Below, one piece after another: positions 1 through 11,732 of a DNA stretch of 64,000 nt. The position numbers were made by a program, and so were the translations under genes. The notes beneath the pieces are model-generated. The model was not told where the DNA came from. It saw only the letters and a program-made list of their open reading frames with translations, and did not search any database. Numbering within the stretch: position 1 is the first letter of the stretch; each line of letters opens with the position of its first letter. The stretch comes from Dactylonectria macrodidyma (Eukaryota > Ascomycota > Sordariomycetes > Hypocreales > Nectriaceae). The stretch spans positions 868,001-932,000 of the forward strand of contig JAGMUV010000011.1 of assembly GCA_020744425.1 (NCBI GenBank), read 5' to 3'.

Positions 1-3000
1 ATGCCCTAATGAGGCACGTACACACCGTGTACAGTGGGGACCATGAGGAGCGCACGGTCCTATGCCCGACATCACCGGCCTGCTAGTGGTTGGACGGCTG
101 GAAACTGGGGCTGGATACTGGGGCTTGGATGCATCGAATCTTTCTTTGTCAAACTAACCGGCCTCGCTGTTGGTATTATTAATAGAGAGCTTGTCAAGGC
201 CTGGTGAGGCTTTTGAAACTGACGCAGCGGGCCTCGTTTGGAGTGAATCAGCGTTCCAGACGGCAACGTCTCGGCCAGAGAGCCCCGTTTGCTACTCGTT
301 TGTCATTATGCGCTGCGTAATTCCCAGCTGCTATGGACGCACACGGCCGTGCTATTGGGCGGATGCCGGGCCGAAGATGGGCGTGGGCAGCAACCCAATA
401 CGACGTGAGGCTCGAGTGGCATCTAGCTGTACGAAGTATGCAGATATGCGGCATAACCGGCTGTTTGCGGTGTCATCCGAGATTGGCAGCGGCAGAGGGA
501 GGAAACAATAAGCTCCTTAGGATGCACGCCCTGCCTTAATTCTGGAGTCAATAATGCCCCGAGGGTCGCATCTCACCCATCCACACAGGGTCGATCTTGA
601 ACTTGATGCGTTGCATATAGGTCAACAATGGCGCCGCATAAGCACGTAAAGTATGTGTGTGCTATGTAGGCCAAATGCTTGCCAATTGCGCCCCCTGCCT
701 CCTTCATGTGTAGTGTATGTGCGGATTGTCAAAGGTGGGCATATCTTTGACGCAGGGACGGCTTCGTCACGATGGATAATGGATGGCACCAACATCCCGA
801 CGCACTGTGGGCGACGAGGCGACCTCGCACATCGTGAGGCCCTGAGTCACGAGAGGTGCAGGCGCTAAGGTGGAAGAGGCAGACCCGCCTGGCAGCTTGA
901 GCAATCAGGCGCCAGTTCTCGAGCCAGCCCCTGCGAGCAACATCGGCCGCAACGAACTGATCGACTGATTGCACCGAATTACCTGATGCTGTTTCGTCGC
1001 GAACCAGCTAGAGACACTGTACATACTTGGGTTGCAGTTGGAAGCATCCAGTGCTTAGAGTTGGGTAGGGGTTTGTTTCTATGACGAGCCGAGAGTGCGA
1101 CAACCTGCATCGACCGGTGTACATAGTAGACTTGTTGTAGTCTGGATAGTGCGTCGTGCTTGCGGCCGCTTTCGGTGGTAGTCTGAACTGGCACCTTAGA
1201 TATCGTCAAATAGACCAGCCATCCAGGACCAAGAGTTAGAGGCCATGGGCAATTAATTGCCTGATGATTGTTCGCTGGGCCTGGGTCCAACTTTGAGGCT
1301 GAGGTCAGTCCCAATCCAGGTAGGATCCTCCTGGCGCCGTGCCTTTCATCTCCCAACAAAGCCGGCGGCTACATCGCATAAATAATTGCCTCAGTCCTGA
1401 GCAAAGGCGTATATCGCTCTTAACAGCGAAACACTGGAGCCAGCTCTGTCATCATCGCCGAAACTGCGCTTATCGTTACGCGACCATATCAAGTTACAGG
1501 AAACGAATAATAATACAACGTGCGTAGCAGTTGCCAGACTCGATCGGGTTTTGGTTCTGGCCAACACCGGTGTGTGGGAACGAATTGCCCGTTTGAATGT
1601 TGGTTACGAAGTACTCGGCCCCGGGCCTCGTCTCTGTGCGAATTCCGAATCGGGAGCATTGCATCCCACCATGGACCTAGCCGGTTGGCCCAATCCTACT
1701 TTATGACTGCAAGCCCCAGCCCAGCATGTTCCAGCGAGATTAAGCGCCCAGGATACGGTCGTTGGAAGGCAAAGCACCACCGGAAACAACGCGCCGTCGT
1801 CGTCGCGGTCCAGCCTGGACCTGGAAGAGGCAGCGCGTCCTCCAGGGACGAAGAACGAGGGAACGAAGGAACGGGAGTGGATGGGTTGCGTGGATTGGGT
1901 GTGTGTGCGTCTGGTCAGTCTGGAGACGGACAGGAGCAGGACAGCCCATGACCTGCACTATTGAACCCACGGGGCTCGTTGTTTGTTAGTTTCGTCGCCG
2001 TGCTGGAGACTTGCCGTTTCTGCATCCGAGTTGCAGCATTTGCTTTGATTCAATGCCTGGTCTGCAGCAATGAGGCGTCACCGGGTGCATTGGAAGTGCA
2101 GCGCACAGGCAGGTTGCAGCGCCGTACAGTGCACCCTCCAGTGCGAGAGGTTGTGGCAATGGGTTGCGCGGCGGGCTTCAGCAGTGTCCAGACTTCCGAG
2201 CACGCGCCCTAGGGGCCATCATACGGCACTTGGGCGGAGGGCCTGGGGGCTGAGTCGGCGCTGAGCGTCCTTCTAGAGTAAGCAAACAACCCGTATGCAT
2301 CTCTCGGCCCCCCGGGGTGACAGGGTCCAGCAGGGCCGTCCGGCGTCCAGAGAGTTCACTGGCAGAGGGAGCTTTGGGCAGGGTGCAAGCTCCCCCTGCC
2401 ACCCACCCTCTACAGCCTACAGGCTCCAGCAGGTGAGGTGCTGCAGGTATAGAGCCCCAAGGTTCCATATGACCTCCCTGTACATGAAAGGTACTTGCCG
2501 CACCATGGAAACCACACCCGCTTGATGCTGGAACAGCGACTAGTCCGTCGTTTAGACTACACTGACACGACCTTGTCAACCTGGCTGAAGAGACCCAGGC
2601 CCAGGGCCCAGTGTCCAGGTAGATGGCCACCAGCCCAAATCCAGCACAAAAAAACGCAACGGCGCACGAGGACGAGCAGCTTGGAAGAGGCGAAAGGGCG
2701 CCGTAGAACAGCTCTGTAGTGGCATGTACGAACAGTGCTGGGCATGTCGGGACGGCCTGGGTGCGGCGTCACCTCAAGTAAGGTACCTTGGTGGAGACTG
2801 ACACCAGGTACCTTTGTACCTCTGACGACGGGACTGGCCACGGCCGGCGCCAACGACAGGGGAGGCAAGTGCAGCGCCAGTGCAGCGCAGCAGCAGGACA
2901 GGGAAGGCGACTGGAGCCCCGGTGGCGGCACACTGTACTGCACTGTGCATCTGCCTTTCCGCTATCCTCTCTTTCAGCGCCAATCTTTCTTCTTCCTCTG

Positions 3001-3365
3001 CCTCCCCAAGCAACTCTGCTGCTTCGCTGGCGTGTTCTCTACGACGACTTGAATTGCTTCACTTCACTCTGCTGCTGTATGCGCAACTGAAGAGCATGCT
3101 CTTGTCGGCCACGAGACACGCCTCTTCCCTCGTATCCTAATCCGCATCCTGCCGCTCTTGCTCTCTCTCGTCTCCGTTCCCCTCCCCCACTACGGCCTGG
3201 CCCTCGCCCGCACAGCACAGCACTCAGCGCCTGCGCCCGCGTCCTCCCCGCCATCCTCGGTTTCTCGTCGCTCAAATCTCCCACCCCACGACGAAGACGC
3301 GGCCTCTCCTAGAACGCCTTACCACCGCGAATCCTGCGAAAGAAACGAAAAGCACGGCTCTTGTC
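1..3365. other. Gene-free upstream flank and promoter/leader of the AmdX-like gene
   Basis: No reading frame here looks like a conserved protein: frames are short, overlap on both strands and have irregular composition. The last 400 bases or so (about 2950-3365) are rich in C and T, as is common in promoters and 5' leaders of filamentous fungi, and run directly into the ATG of the C2H2 gene at 3366. No repeat or RNA gene was recognised. Confidence 0.5.
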
Positions 3366-6300
3366 ATGGTGATTAACGATTCTGGTGCCAGAGTCTCCCG
3401 CTCCTCCATCGCCATGTCCAATACCGCCGCATCCAACGTAGCCGTCGGCACCGCGCCCTCCACCGCCGACGACTCTGGTGAGCTCTCCTGCCGTGGCCGG
3501 CACTGCCCCTCATGTTCCTCAGCCTGACCCGCACCTCTCGCCGATTCTGGCCCGACTCTGCATGCTGACCCTGCCAGCGTCTACCATTACAGTAAACACG
3601 AAGGCTCCCGTTGCCAACAATTTCCCTCCCCCAAAGACGGACAAGCCTCGACCGCACGTCTGTAGCACCTGCCAGCGCTCCTTTGCCCGATTGGAACATC
3701 TCAAGCGCCACGAGCGATCCCACACAAAGGAGAAACCCTTTGAGTGTCCCGAGTGCGCACGATGCTTTGCCCGCCGCGACCTGCTCCTCCGTCACCAGCA
3801 GAAGCTGCACCAGACCTCGACTCCGTCCTCCCGTCCCCGCAACCGCCGTGAGTCTACCACTGGCGTCGCCCCGGGTGGCAGTCGTGCTCGCAAGAACAGC
3901 GTCGCTGGCCCCCCGGCCGCCAATAGTGCTGCGTCCAATACGGTACGGCCACGCGCCAACACCATCAGTCATGTTGATGGCAGTGCGATGCAGATGATGG
4001 CCGCCAATGCCGCCGTTGCACGGGGCATGGCAGCCGCTCACACCCACAGTCGGCACCCAAGTCTTGCTGGCTTGCCCATTCACAACTTTGACCACATTTT
4101 TGGCGGCATGTCGGCCGCCATGGGCCAGCGAGGGGTTCAGCCGGGTCTGCCCAAGCTGGAGACGGGTGCTCTCGGCAACATTGACTTCACCAGCGGCCTT
4201 CGCACTGCGCCGCCGATGGCTGCTTTTAACACGGAATTCGATTTCGAAGGTCTTCTCTTTGGTCCGGGCTCCACCATCAACCCCAATGCCCTTCATTACA
4301 ATGATTCGCCGCAGTCGATGGCCTTGGAACAGGCATCGCCTTTTGCGCATTCCCTTCATGAGATGCCCTCGAGCCAAACCCTTGACGATAATTTTGACTG
4401 GTTGACTGGTTTCGAGCATCAGATGTCTTTTAACACGAACGAAAATGTTGTGGACGGGTCGAGTCCGTCCGCCATCAGTACGACGAGCCAGAGTGGGATT
4501 AGTGATGTTATGTTGGATGGGTCAAATCACCCCGCGCCGGCCGGGACGAGTACCATGTGGCAACCCTCCGTGATGGGCCCTCCACAGATGCCGAACCCGT
4601 TTGCGATGGATCTAAATGGTTCAGTCTTTCCGGATCTCCTGAATGGGGCCCCGTTATCACCTCAGCCAGCTTCTCAAAAGATCAATGACCCTTACTTCTC
4701 TACGCCCCCACCCTCGCTGAGCTCGCTGAGCCCGTCCGTTGTATCTGGGCTGGGCACGCAGAACATTAACCATACCCTTGGCTTCAACGCCGGCCCGGAA
4801 ACGCCCTCCTCCCTCCAAGGTGGAAACCACGGGGCGTCGCCCGTAACCACCATCACAGATGCCACCCGGAGTGCCATTGTGAACACCCTGTGCCAGTGCC
4901 CACCTTTTGGCGGTCGTAAATACTCTTTTACTTCACAGGGCTCACCTCAAGCGCCTCACCTCCAGTCTGCCGGCACCATGGCTTCCCCCCAGGCCGCCAG
5001 CTTGCCCAGTACGCCGGACCTCCAGCGATATGTTGGTGCTTACCTTGCATATTTCCACCCCCATCTTCCCTTCTTGCATATTCCCACGTTGTCCTTCGAT
5101 TTGCCCCCTCCCACAAATAATCGGCCCGGTGTAGGTGGTAGTGGCTGTCTTATTCTTTCTATGGCGGCCATCGGTGCACTTTATGAGATGGACCATGCCC
5201 AGTCCCGCGAGCTCTTTGAGATGGCCAAGAAGATGATTTTCTTCTACCTCGAGGAGCGGCGCAAAGCCGACGTCCGAAAAGCGGATATCCGACGCAGCAC
5301 CCCTGTCAGCGACCAGAACCCACGTTTCAGCGAAAGCGCCGTCCACACCCCCGTATGGCTCGTCCAGGCCATGCTCCTCAACGTTGTCTATGGCCACAAT
5401 TGCGGAGACAAAACCGCTAGTGATATTGCATCCACCCATTGTGCTGCCCTGGTCAGCTTGGCCCAGGCGGCTGACCTCCTTCGACCTGATCGTGCCAATG
5501 CCAATGATAGGCAAGATACTCACATGACAGATGATGGGAACTGGAACGCCAAAACTGAGTCTGACCACAGCGAGTGGCTACGCTGGAAGTCGATGGAAGA
5601 GCGAAAGCGTACGCTCTATGCCGTCTTCATCCTCTCCAGCCTCCTGGTATCCGCTTACAACCACACCCCAGCCTTGACAAACTCGGAAATATTCTTGGAT
5701 CTTCCCTGTGACGAGCAATTCTTCTCGGCTGATTCTGGCGCTGCCTTTGCTGCCAGAGGAGGCGCTGATGCTGCTAATCACAATCGCATGACTTTCCATG
5801 ATGCACTGGGAGAACTTCTTCGCACAAATGAGCGACAGCAGCAACACCAGCAGCAGCTTGCTCTCAATGGCAAGCCAGGGTTCGAGCCATCGCTCGATGG
5901 AAAAGATCCACCCAAGAACAATCTCAAACCCAGCACCTTTGGCTGTCTGGTTCTCATCAACGCCCTCCATAATTACATCTGGGAGACGCGCCAACGGCAT
6001 CACAACAAGGTCTGGACAAACGAAGAGACGGAGAAAATGCATCGACATATCGAACCTGCCTTGAAAGCGTGGCAAGCAGCATGGGCCAGCAACCCCCACC
6101 ATAGCTTGGAGCGGCCGAACCCGTACGGCATGGGTCCACTCTCTGCGGATGCCATCCCGCTCCTTGATCTTGCGTACATTCGGCTGTTTGTAAATCTGTC
6201 TCGGTCGAAAGAAAAGTTTTGGCAGCGCGATTGGGATGGGATGGCCAAGGAGCTGTCCCGAGGCAACGAGATAATCCAGCACGCAGAGCATTCCCCAGGT

Positions 6301-6996
6301 TCCAACTCCGAATCCGCCAGCACGGAAATGTCAGACTTCTCCGTGCACAGCTCCGTTTTTGTGGATTCACCCGATGCACAAACCCCTCCCGCCGAGTTCC
6401 CAGGGGCCAAGTTTCCCACGGCGACGACGGGAACGAGCACATCTGGCTCGGCCAACCGCTCCATTTCGCGGCGGGAGAAGCACTTGCGAAAGGCGGCATT
6501 TTATGCCGCAGACTCTCTTGCCATGTCCGATAAGCTCGGTGTTACGTTTGCTGACTTTACGAGCCGAGAGCTGCCCCTCCAATCAGCGCTCTGTGCGTTT
6601 GATTGCGCCCAAGTGCTAGCGGAATGGATCGCAACTCTACAGGACCGTGTCGGACGTTATCTGGGCATTCTCGGCCAAGATCCTGTGGACCTCTCTCAAG
6701 TCCCAGCCATTATGCTCTTGGAGGAAGAAGATGTGAAGCTATTGGACAAGATCCAGGAGGTGTTAAGCTCTGCTGAGATGAAAATGAGCATGGAGCTTGT
6801 CAACAGCGGCATTGAGCCCAGCGTCATCAACATGGACGGTCACAGCGGATATGCTGCGAAACTCCTCCGCATTACCGCATTCATGCTCGACAAGGAGGCT
6901 GTCTGGCCAGTGACTCGCCTGAAGGCCCGTTGTCTAGAGTCTCATGCGAACCACATGCGGGCCCGAGCGGAGAAGTCAATCATGACCACTGAATGA
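3366..6996 (+). CDS. amdX: C2H2 zinc-finger transcription factor with fungal-specific TF domain, AmdX-like
   Basis: Probable nuclear DNA-binding transcription regulator of about 1176 aa. Exon 1 is 3366-3477 and exon 2 is 3578-6996. The 100-bp intron begins GTGAGC, has a CTGACC branch-like site and ends CCAG, and it joins in frame (phase 1). Two adjacent classical C2H2 fingers lie near residues 66-116 ([10 protein letters not shown], then ECPECARCF, with HxxxH/HxxxxH ends), in the tight Adr1/AmdX-type arrangement followed by a basic [10 protein letters not shown] stretch. A Ser/Ala/Pro-rich region comes next, then a region matching the fungal-specific TF middle domain from about residue 515 ([14 protein letters not shown]). 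AmdX in Aspergillus nidulans acts on amdS and nitrogen/carbon use; that role is transferred from the family and not shown here. The start at 3366 replaces a GTG-initiated read-through of the intron. The exact orthologue name is moderately sure. Confidence 0.85.
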
Positions 6997-9039
6997 AACG
7001 CTCTGCGCCCCAGCGCTGATCATGCAGCCGAATGAAACGGTCCGCTTCGCTCTAATTCGCCGATCAGTATCGCCCTCAGATATCACGAAAACCCGAATCG
7101 GCCTAGGGCGGCCGTCGCATCATCTGTTCCGAACCGACGATGGGGCTTATCTGTTGCGCCATCGCTCCCTGAATCGCCGCAAAGATAAGGATTCAGTCCC
7201 AGCCACGGCCACCCGACCAGGCCATACCCGGCGCCGATATCGTCGGCTCCTCCTGTTACGGCCCTGTCGGACACCCAAAAGTTACTTGCGCGATTGTTTG
7301 AATGGAAATTTGTACAGCTACGACGAAATCAATGAGGAACTAGCAATGCTTGGCGTTGGGATGTCGACGCGATTTGATCATGATGATGAAGGACGGGGCC
7401 TTGGCACCCGAGATAACCGGTGTCGCGAAACGCCTGTGTGCGGGATTTCTCGAATTCCCAAGGTCCTGATCTGTACCAGGCCTTGGTTCTTAAAGTCCCA
7501 GACGGACGCGAAGCACCAGTGCTACATTACAGTACTATCACGATGCAGCCCTGACAACTTCACTCAGATGATCGCCGATCGCCAGCAACTCAGGACACTC
7601 TCGGGACATTGTGCACCGTCATTTCTCATTGGCTTGTTTGACAGTAATGGTGATTGCGAAGAGTACCAATATCAGCACCTTGTCGGCACAGTTACTCAAG
7701 TACAAGGTCACAGCTGAGAGTGACCAGGATTTAGGAACAAGAATCGCTTGCGGACGAAAACAATGGGGTGAAATGCCTACCGAGGAGCAATCATATACGC
7801 GCAATATCTGTTCTTGAATGTATAAACAGCAACTGGTCATCCTGTGTATTTACTACGGTACATGTCATTTTGGGTTAGAGAAACTGAACAAAAAGGATGT
7901 TGCAGGCAACTCACTTCGGTTGCATGTGTTAAATGCCAACACGAGCGTATATAACTTTGATGACTGCAACGTTGGTCTTTGGCCGTGATAGTGCGAGCTC
8001 AGTTCGACATGTCAATATTACAATTCTTGATGTATTCATACCCCCGCCCTTTCAGTAATCGACCGTAGACCCAGATCATCTCTGGCAGTGTGACTCTAAG
8101 CCCCCATACATTCAACGTGGCTCAATTACTAGAGAAAACAAGTGACATGGGAAAACGACTTTGCCATTCCAATTCCATCCCTTTCGACTCTTCTAAACGC
8201 CTTGACAAGTCTCTCAAATGGTAACACAGCGTCGCTAAGAGGGTTCAACCGTACATGCCAATATCAACCAGTTGTTGAATCTCGGTCGCACCCCTGTTAT
8301 AGACCCGGACTAGGAGGCGCTCGTCTGTCCAAGTCTCGCTGTCGGATCTCCAGGGGCTGGAGCGGTTGTTGTTGTTGGTTGCCGCGAGTAGTTGCCTTTC
8401 AAGGCAGAGGCGATGGGGTTGAGGACGAGGTTAACTTGGGCCGTCGCATGCCCACTCGTCGATGGATGGATCGTTGCTCGATCGGTGGATTCGGTAGCTT
8501 CGGAGCTACCTACGTCAGGCGCCTGGGCTGGATGTTTTGATGTGCAGGATGGTGCTTACCTGCGTTGGCTTCGTAGTTGTCGTTGACAACTCGTTGTGAC
8601 GCCGGGTTCTGTGCGATGCTTTGTAGGTGTGCTAATCGGGTCGATTGCACAGTCGAGTTCAAAGGACTGTTGCGACTACAGTTAAGAGGGGTGTGATGGC
8701 GGCGTTGGTTCCCTCCAGCGTCTCTATCGACATATCCGGTCAGTCCAACACCTTGATGCCGACTCGATCGAAACCACCAAGGATACTCGTTACGCTTACC
8801 GTCACGTTGCATCTCGCAACCCGAGCTACTCAAACAAATCCGTCACGGTTGTGACCACAAAGTCTTTGGCCGCCCAAATAGGTCGCGAGCGAGTATAGAC
8901 GATCCACTTCGCGTGGTAACTCCAGTCTCGTAGGGTGCGAGGGATGCGAGAACCCCGTCGAACGGGTCGTTCCTGAATTGCGTCCATCCCCGCGGGGACG
9001 AACTTGCCTTGAGTCACTTGAATGATGATCATTCTCGCG
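6997..9039. other. Gene-free stretch downstream of the AmdX-like gene
   Basis: Contains short frames only. A 231-codon frame at 7022-7717 starts with ATG, but it has no recognisable motif and its composition differs from the neighbouring genes. The first few hundred bases should hold the 3' UTR of the C2H2 gene. Nothing else was identified before the tandem repeat that follows. Confidence 0.4.
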
Positions 9040-9432
9040 TGAATGGCCTATCAATGTAGGCTTAGACAGAACTCTGTGATAGTTAAGTTAGACTCAGGGA
9101 AGGAGTTCGCCATAGGCGGTTGATGCGTCAGCTTGTACGTACAATCGAAGTGCCGGGGATAGTTGCGTTCTTCTTTCGGTGACGTTGCGGATAGAAATGA
9201 ACCCCTTGAATGAAGTCGTCGGGGCGAGAATGGCGAATAAATTGCCTGCCGATGCAGTCTTAGACGAGACTCTGTGATGAGTTGGGTTCAACTCAGGGGA
9301 TGGACTCTCGGTTGACGATGGCTGCGTCAGGTTGTACGTACGATTAAATGGCCGAGGCGAGTTGCGGTTTTGTTTCAGTGATGTAGATGATAGAAATGAA
9401 CACCTCAAATGGGGCCGTCGGGCCAGGATGAA
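9040..9432. repeat. Diverged tandem duplication, two units of about 190 bp
   Basis: Two head-to-tail units can be aligned by eye: roughly 9040-9230 and 9232-9432. Shared landmarks in the same order are CTTAGAC (9061 and 9259), CTCTGTGAT, ACTCAGGG, TTGTACGTAC, GTTGCG, GATAGAAATGAAC and a closing GTCGGG. The copies differ by many single-base changes, often transitions, plus small indels. On the minus strand one frame (9408-9094) runs through both units and shows the duplicated peptide pattern, but it meets a stop inside the 9040 copy. Unit ends are approximate. Whether this is a relic of a mobile element or a local duplication cannot be told from the sequence. Confidence 0.7.
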
Positions 9433-10149
9433 GCACTCGCTCGAAAGAGGAAAAAGTGACCGACTTGCCAGCTGTCAACCGCAACGCAGTCACCACTGAC
9501 AGCCCGCCAACACGTGTAAGCCGCCTTATTCACCGAAGAGCCTTTCTCAACCAAAAGTTTTGGTCAGGCAGAACTACTATATTGTTCAGTTACAAGAAAA
9601 CGCTCTACACGTGACTCCCTGGCACGCTGCTTCACTCTGCGAGCTGGCAGCCAGTGAGTGATTCACTGCCCGATCGACTTCCCAAAACTCCTCCCTTTCG
9701 GGATCATTATACTTGTAAACTCCCCGGAACCGATGTAAACTCTGATATTGAGAGCCGTCACACCATCATAGTCTCTTCTAAACGTAGGTTCTTGAATGTA
9801 GATGCTCTGGGCATACCTTCTCTGTAAAGTTCTTGATCGTATCTGTAGTTGATCTAGTATAGCATGTAAAAGAAGCAGGCTCTTGGTACAAGTCCACGTA
9901 GAACGTTCCCAGGTATTGAACAACTGCGAACACCTGTTTTCTCCTCTAAAATTCCAACAGCAGTGACTGAATTGTAGGCACCGGCTCCTCCTTAAACCTG
10001 CCACTACAAAATTCTCACAACACCGAAGAAACCCAGCCTTTCTTTTCTCTCCTACCACACCACCACCAACATTCATGAAAATCACAGCCATCCAGCATCC
10101 ACCAACCCGAACATCCTACGAGAAACCCTGTTTCTTTTCTCAGCCCAAA
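9433..10149. other. Upstream region of the DUF6546/F-box-like gene
   Basis: No supported coding sequence. The last 150 bases or so are A/C-rich and pyrimidine-rich on the plus strand, as in many fungal leaders. A 142-codon minus-strand frame (9663-10091) has no recognisable domain and was not accepted. Confidence 0.35.
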
Positions 10150-11458
10150 ATGTCATGGCACCGCTTGCCCCTAGAGATCCGAGGCGAGATCATGCGACAC
10201 GTTACCAACGGCACGGACAAGGCTTCCACCTTCTCGACTCTTAACACCGAATAGAACGCGGTTGTTGAGAAACAGACCTTCAAAACACTCGCCATCGACT
10301 TGGAGTCGCTCGCAGAGTTCATCCAGTCCTTTTCGGACAAGAAGAACCACAGGCGACAACTACTAAGACACCTCTACCTTCAAGCCGAGGTTCGGAACCA
10401 AGCAGATCTCCTAGGAAAACTAGTCCCAAGCATGTTCGCGTTCCTGGGATATTGGGACTCCGAGAACATCGTGCAGAGATGCGAGACGGGATTCTGTTTG
10501 GAGTTGCGACTAGTTTCGAGCTGCAAAGAGTGTGGCTTGGATGTTTGTGGCCACGATATCGGCCATCTGTTTCGACAGGAGTCAAAGATCCCACAAGTCC
10601 CAAACCCCATCGAGATCATCTCGAGAGGTCTCCCCGTGGTAGAAGCTATTCACAGCTTTGTTAAGACAAACTCTGACTGCCTATGGGAACTGTGTGAATT
10701 GTCGCCCACACGGCTTCTCGACATTCTTTGGAGTTTAGAAGGATTAACCCGCGTGAGAATCGAAGCTGCCGTCAGGGGTGGCATCGATCATCAGAAAGAC
10801 GCGAACTTCGGTAAGTTCATCATAGGAGAGTCATACGATGGGAATACCGGTGAAGCTGACTGATTCGACAGATCTCATAGAACACATTCAGGAGTGGCCG
10901 CATCCCATTGACACCATCGAGGTGGGTGCGTTGAGCCACCCATGGAGAGACGACGCAGACGTCCAGGAGATGGAGTATCTGGGCAACCTCATGGCACTCC
11001 TCAGCATGGCTCTCAAGAATCTGACGGTTTATAACCTAATCGACGCCTGTCACTTCTTTGCAGAACTCCAGCGACTTCAAGATGAGGATTTGCGAGAATG
11101 TACGAGCTTGGTGACCCTGAACTTGACGCTCCGAGCAATGTCATTCCCAGGTTCGGACGATCCTGGCGAGGCAAAGGCTGAGATCTGCGACTTTTTTATC
11201 ATGGCTGGCAAGGTCTGCCGAAAAATACCGTCGCTGCAACAGGTAACTATCTTTAGTACCGAATTTGAAAGCTTCCAAGTCTTTCAATATGCGGCGAAGA
11301 GTGGAACAGCCACAATCGTATGGACTTACGATAAAGAGGAACTGCCCAAAGATGTGGAGCTAGTTTGGCGAGACATAGCGGACCAGAACCGCCTTGAGCT
11401 CAAAGTCAGCACGGATGACGGGGACCTGGCTTGGGTGCCTTGGCAGTCGCACTTTTGA
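10150..11458 (+). pseudogene. DUF6546 / F-box-like protein gene with an in-frame TAG
   Basis: The frame begins at ATG 10150 with an F-box-like start (SWHRLPLEIRGEIM) and continues in the same frame to 11458, interrupted by TAG at 10252-10254. The context, LNTE-stop-NAVVEKQTFKTL, matches the usual F-box-like pattern in which a Trp sits at the stop, so a TGG-to-TAG change is the simplest reading. A 61-bp intron (10811-10871, GTAAGT..GACAG) joins in phase 1. The C-terminal part (FFIMAGKVCRKIPSLQQ, then a Trp-rich block VELVWRDIADQN) resembles the DUF6546 family of filamentous ascomycetes, whose function is unknown. Without the stop the product would be about 415 aa. No in-frame ATG follows the stop until about 10432. 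The stop may be a true null allele or a sequencing error. Confidence 0.75.
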
Positions 11459-11732
11459 TACATCTTCACCATGCTGTTGTCCGTTGATATGACGGAGAAC
11501 AGTATGGAGCCCCTGGTATGGTGTGGGCCAGCGGCAGCCTAATTCTCGGCCCAATCCAAGTCACAGCCCACTCGCACCATCTCACATTGTGGATTCTCAC
11601 TATGCGCCAATCTTGAACGCGGGGAGTCATCGATACCAGGACCATGGTCCTTCAAAACCTGAAGGATTCGCCTCGCCTAGCCTCGCATGCTTGATTCGGA
11701 ACTCATTCATCCCGTCTCCAATTTTGACCATC

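Noticed and set aside
7022..7717. 231-codon plus-strand frame after the AmdX-like gene
   Set aside because: Starts with ATG but has no motif, irregular composition and no splice-supported extension; most likely chance in intergenic DNA.
8220..8270. tRNA B-box-like GGTTCAANCC word
   Set aside because: No matching A box at the right distance and no cloverleaf arms could be drawn.
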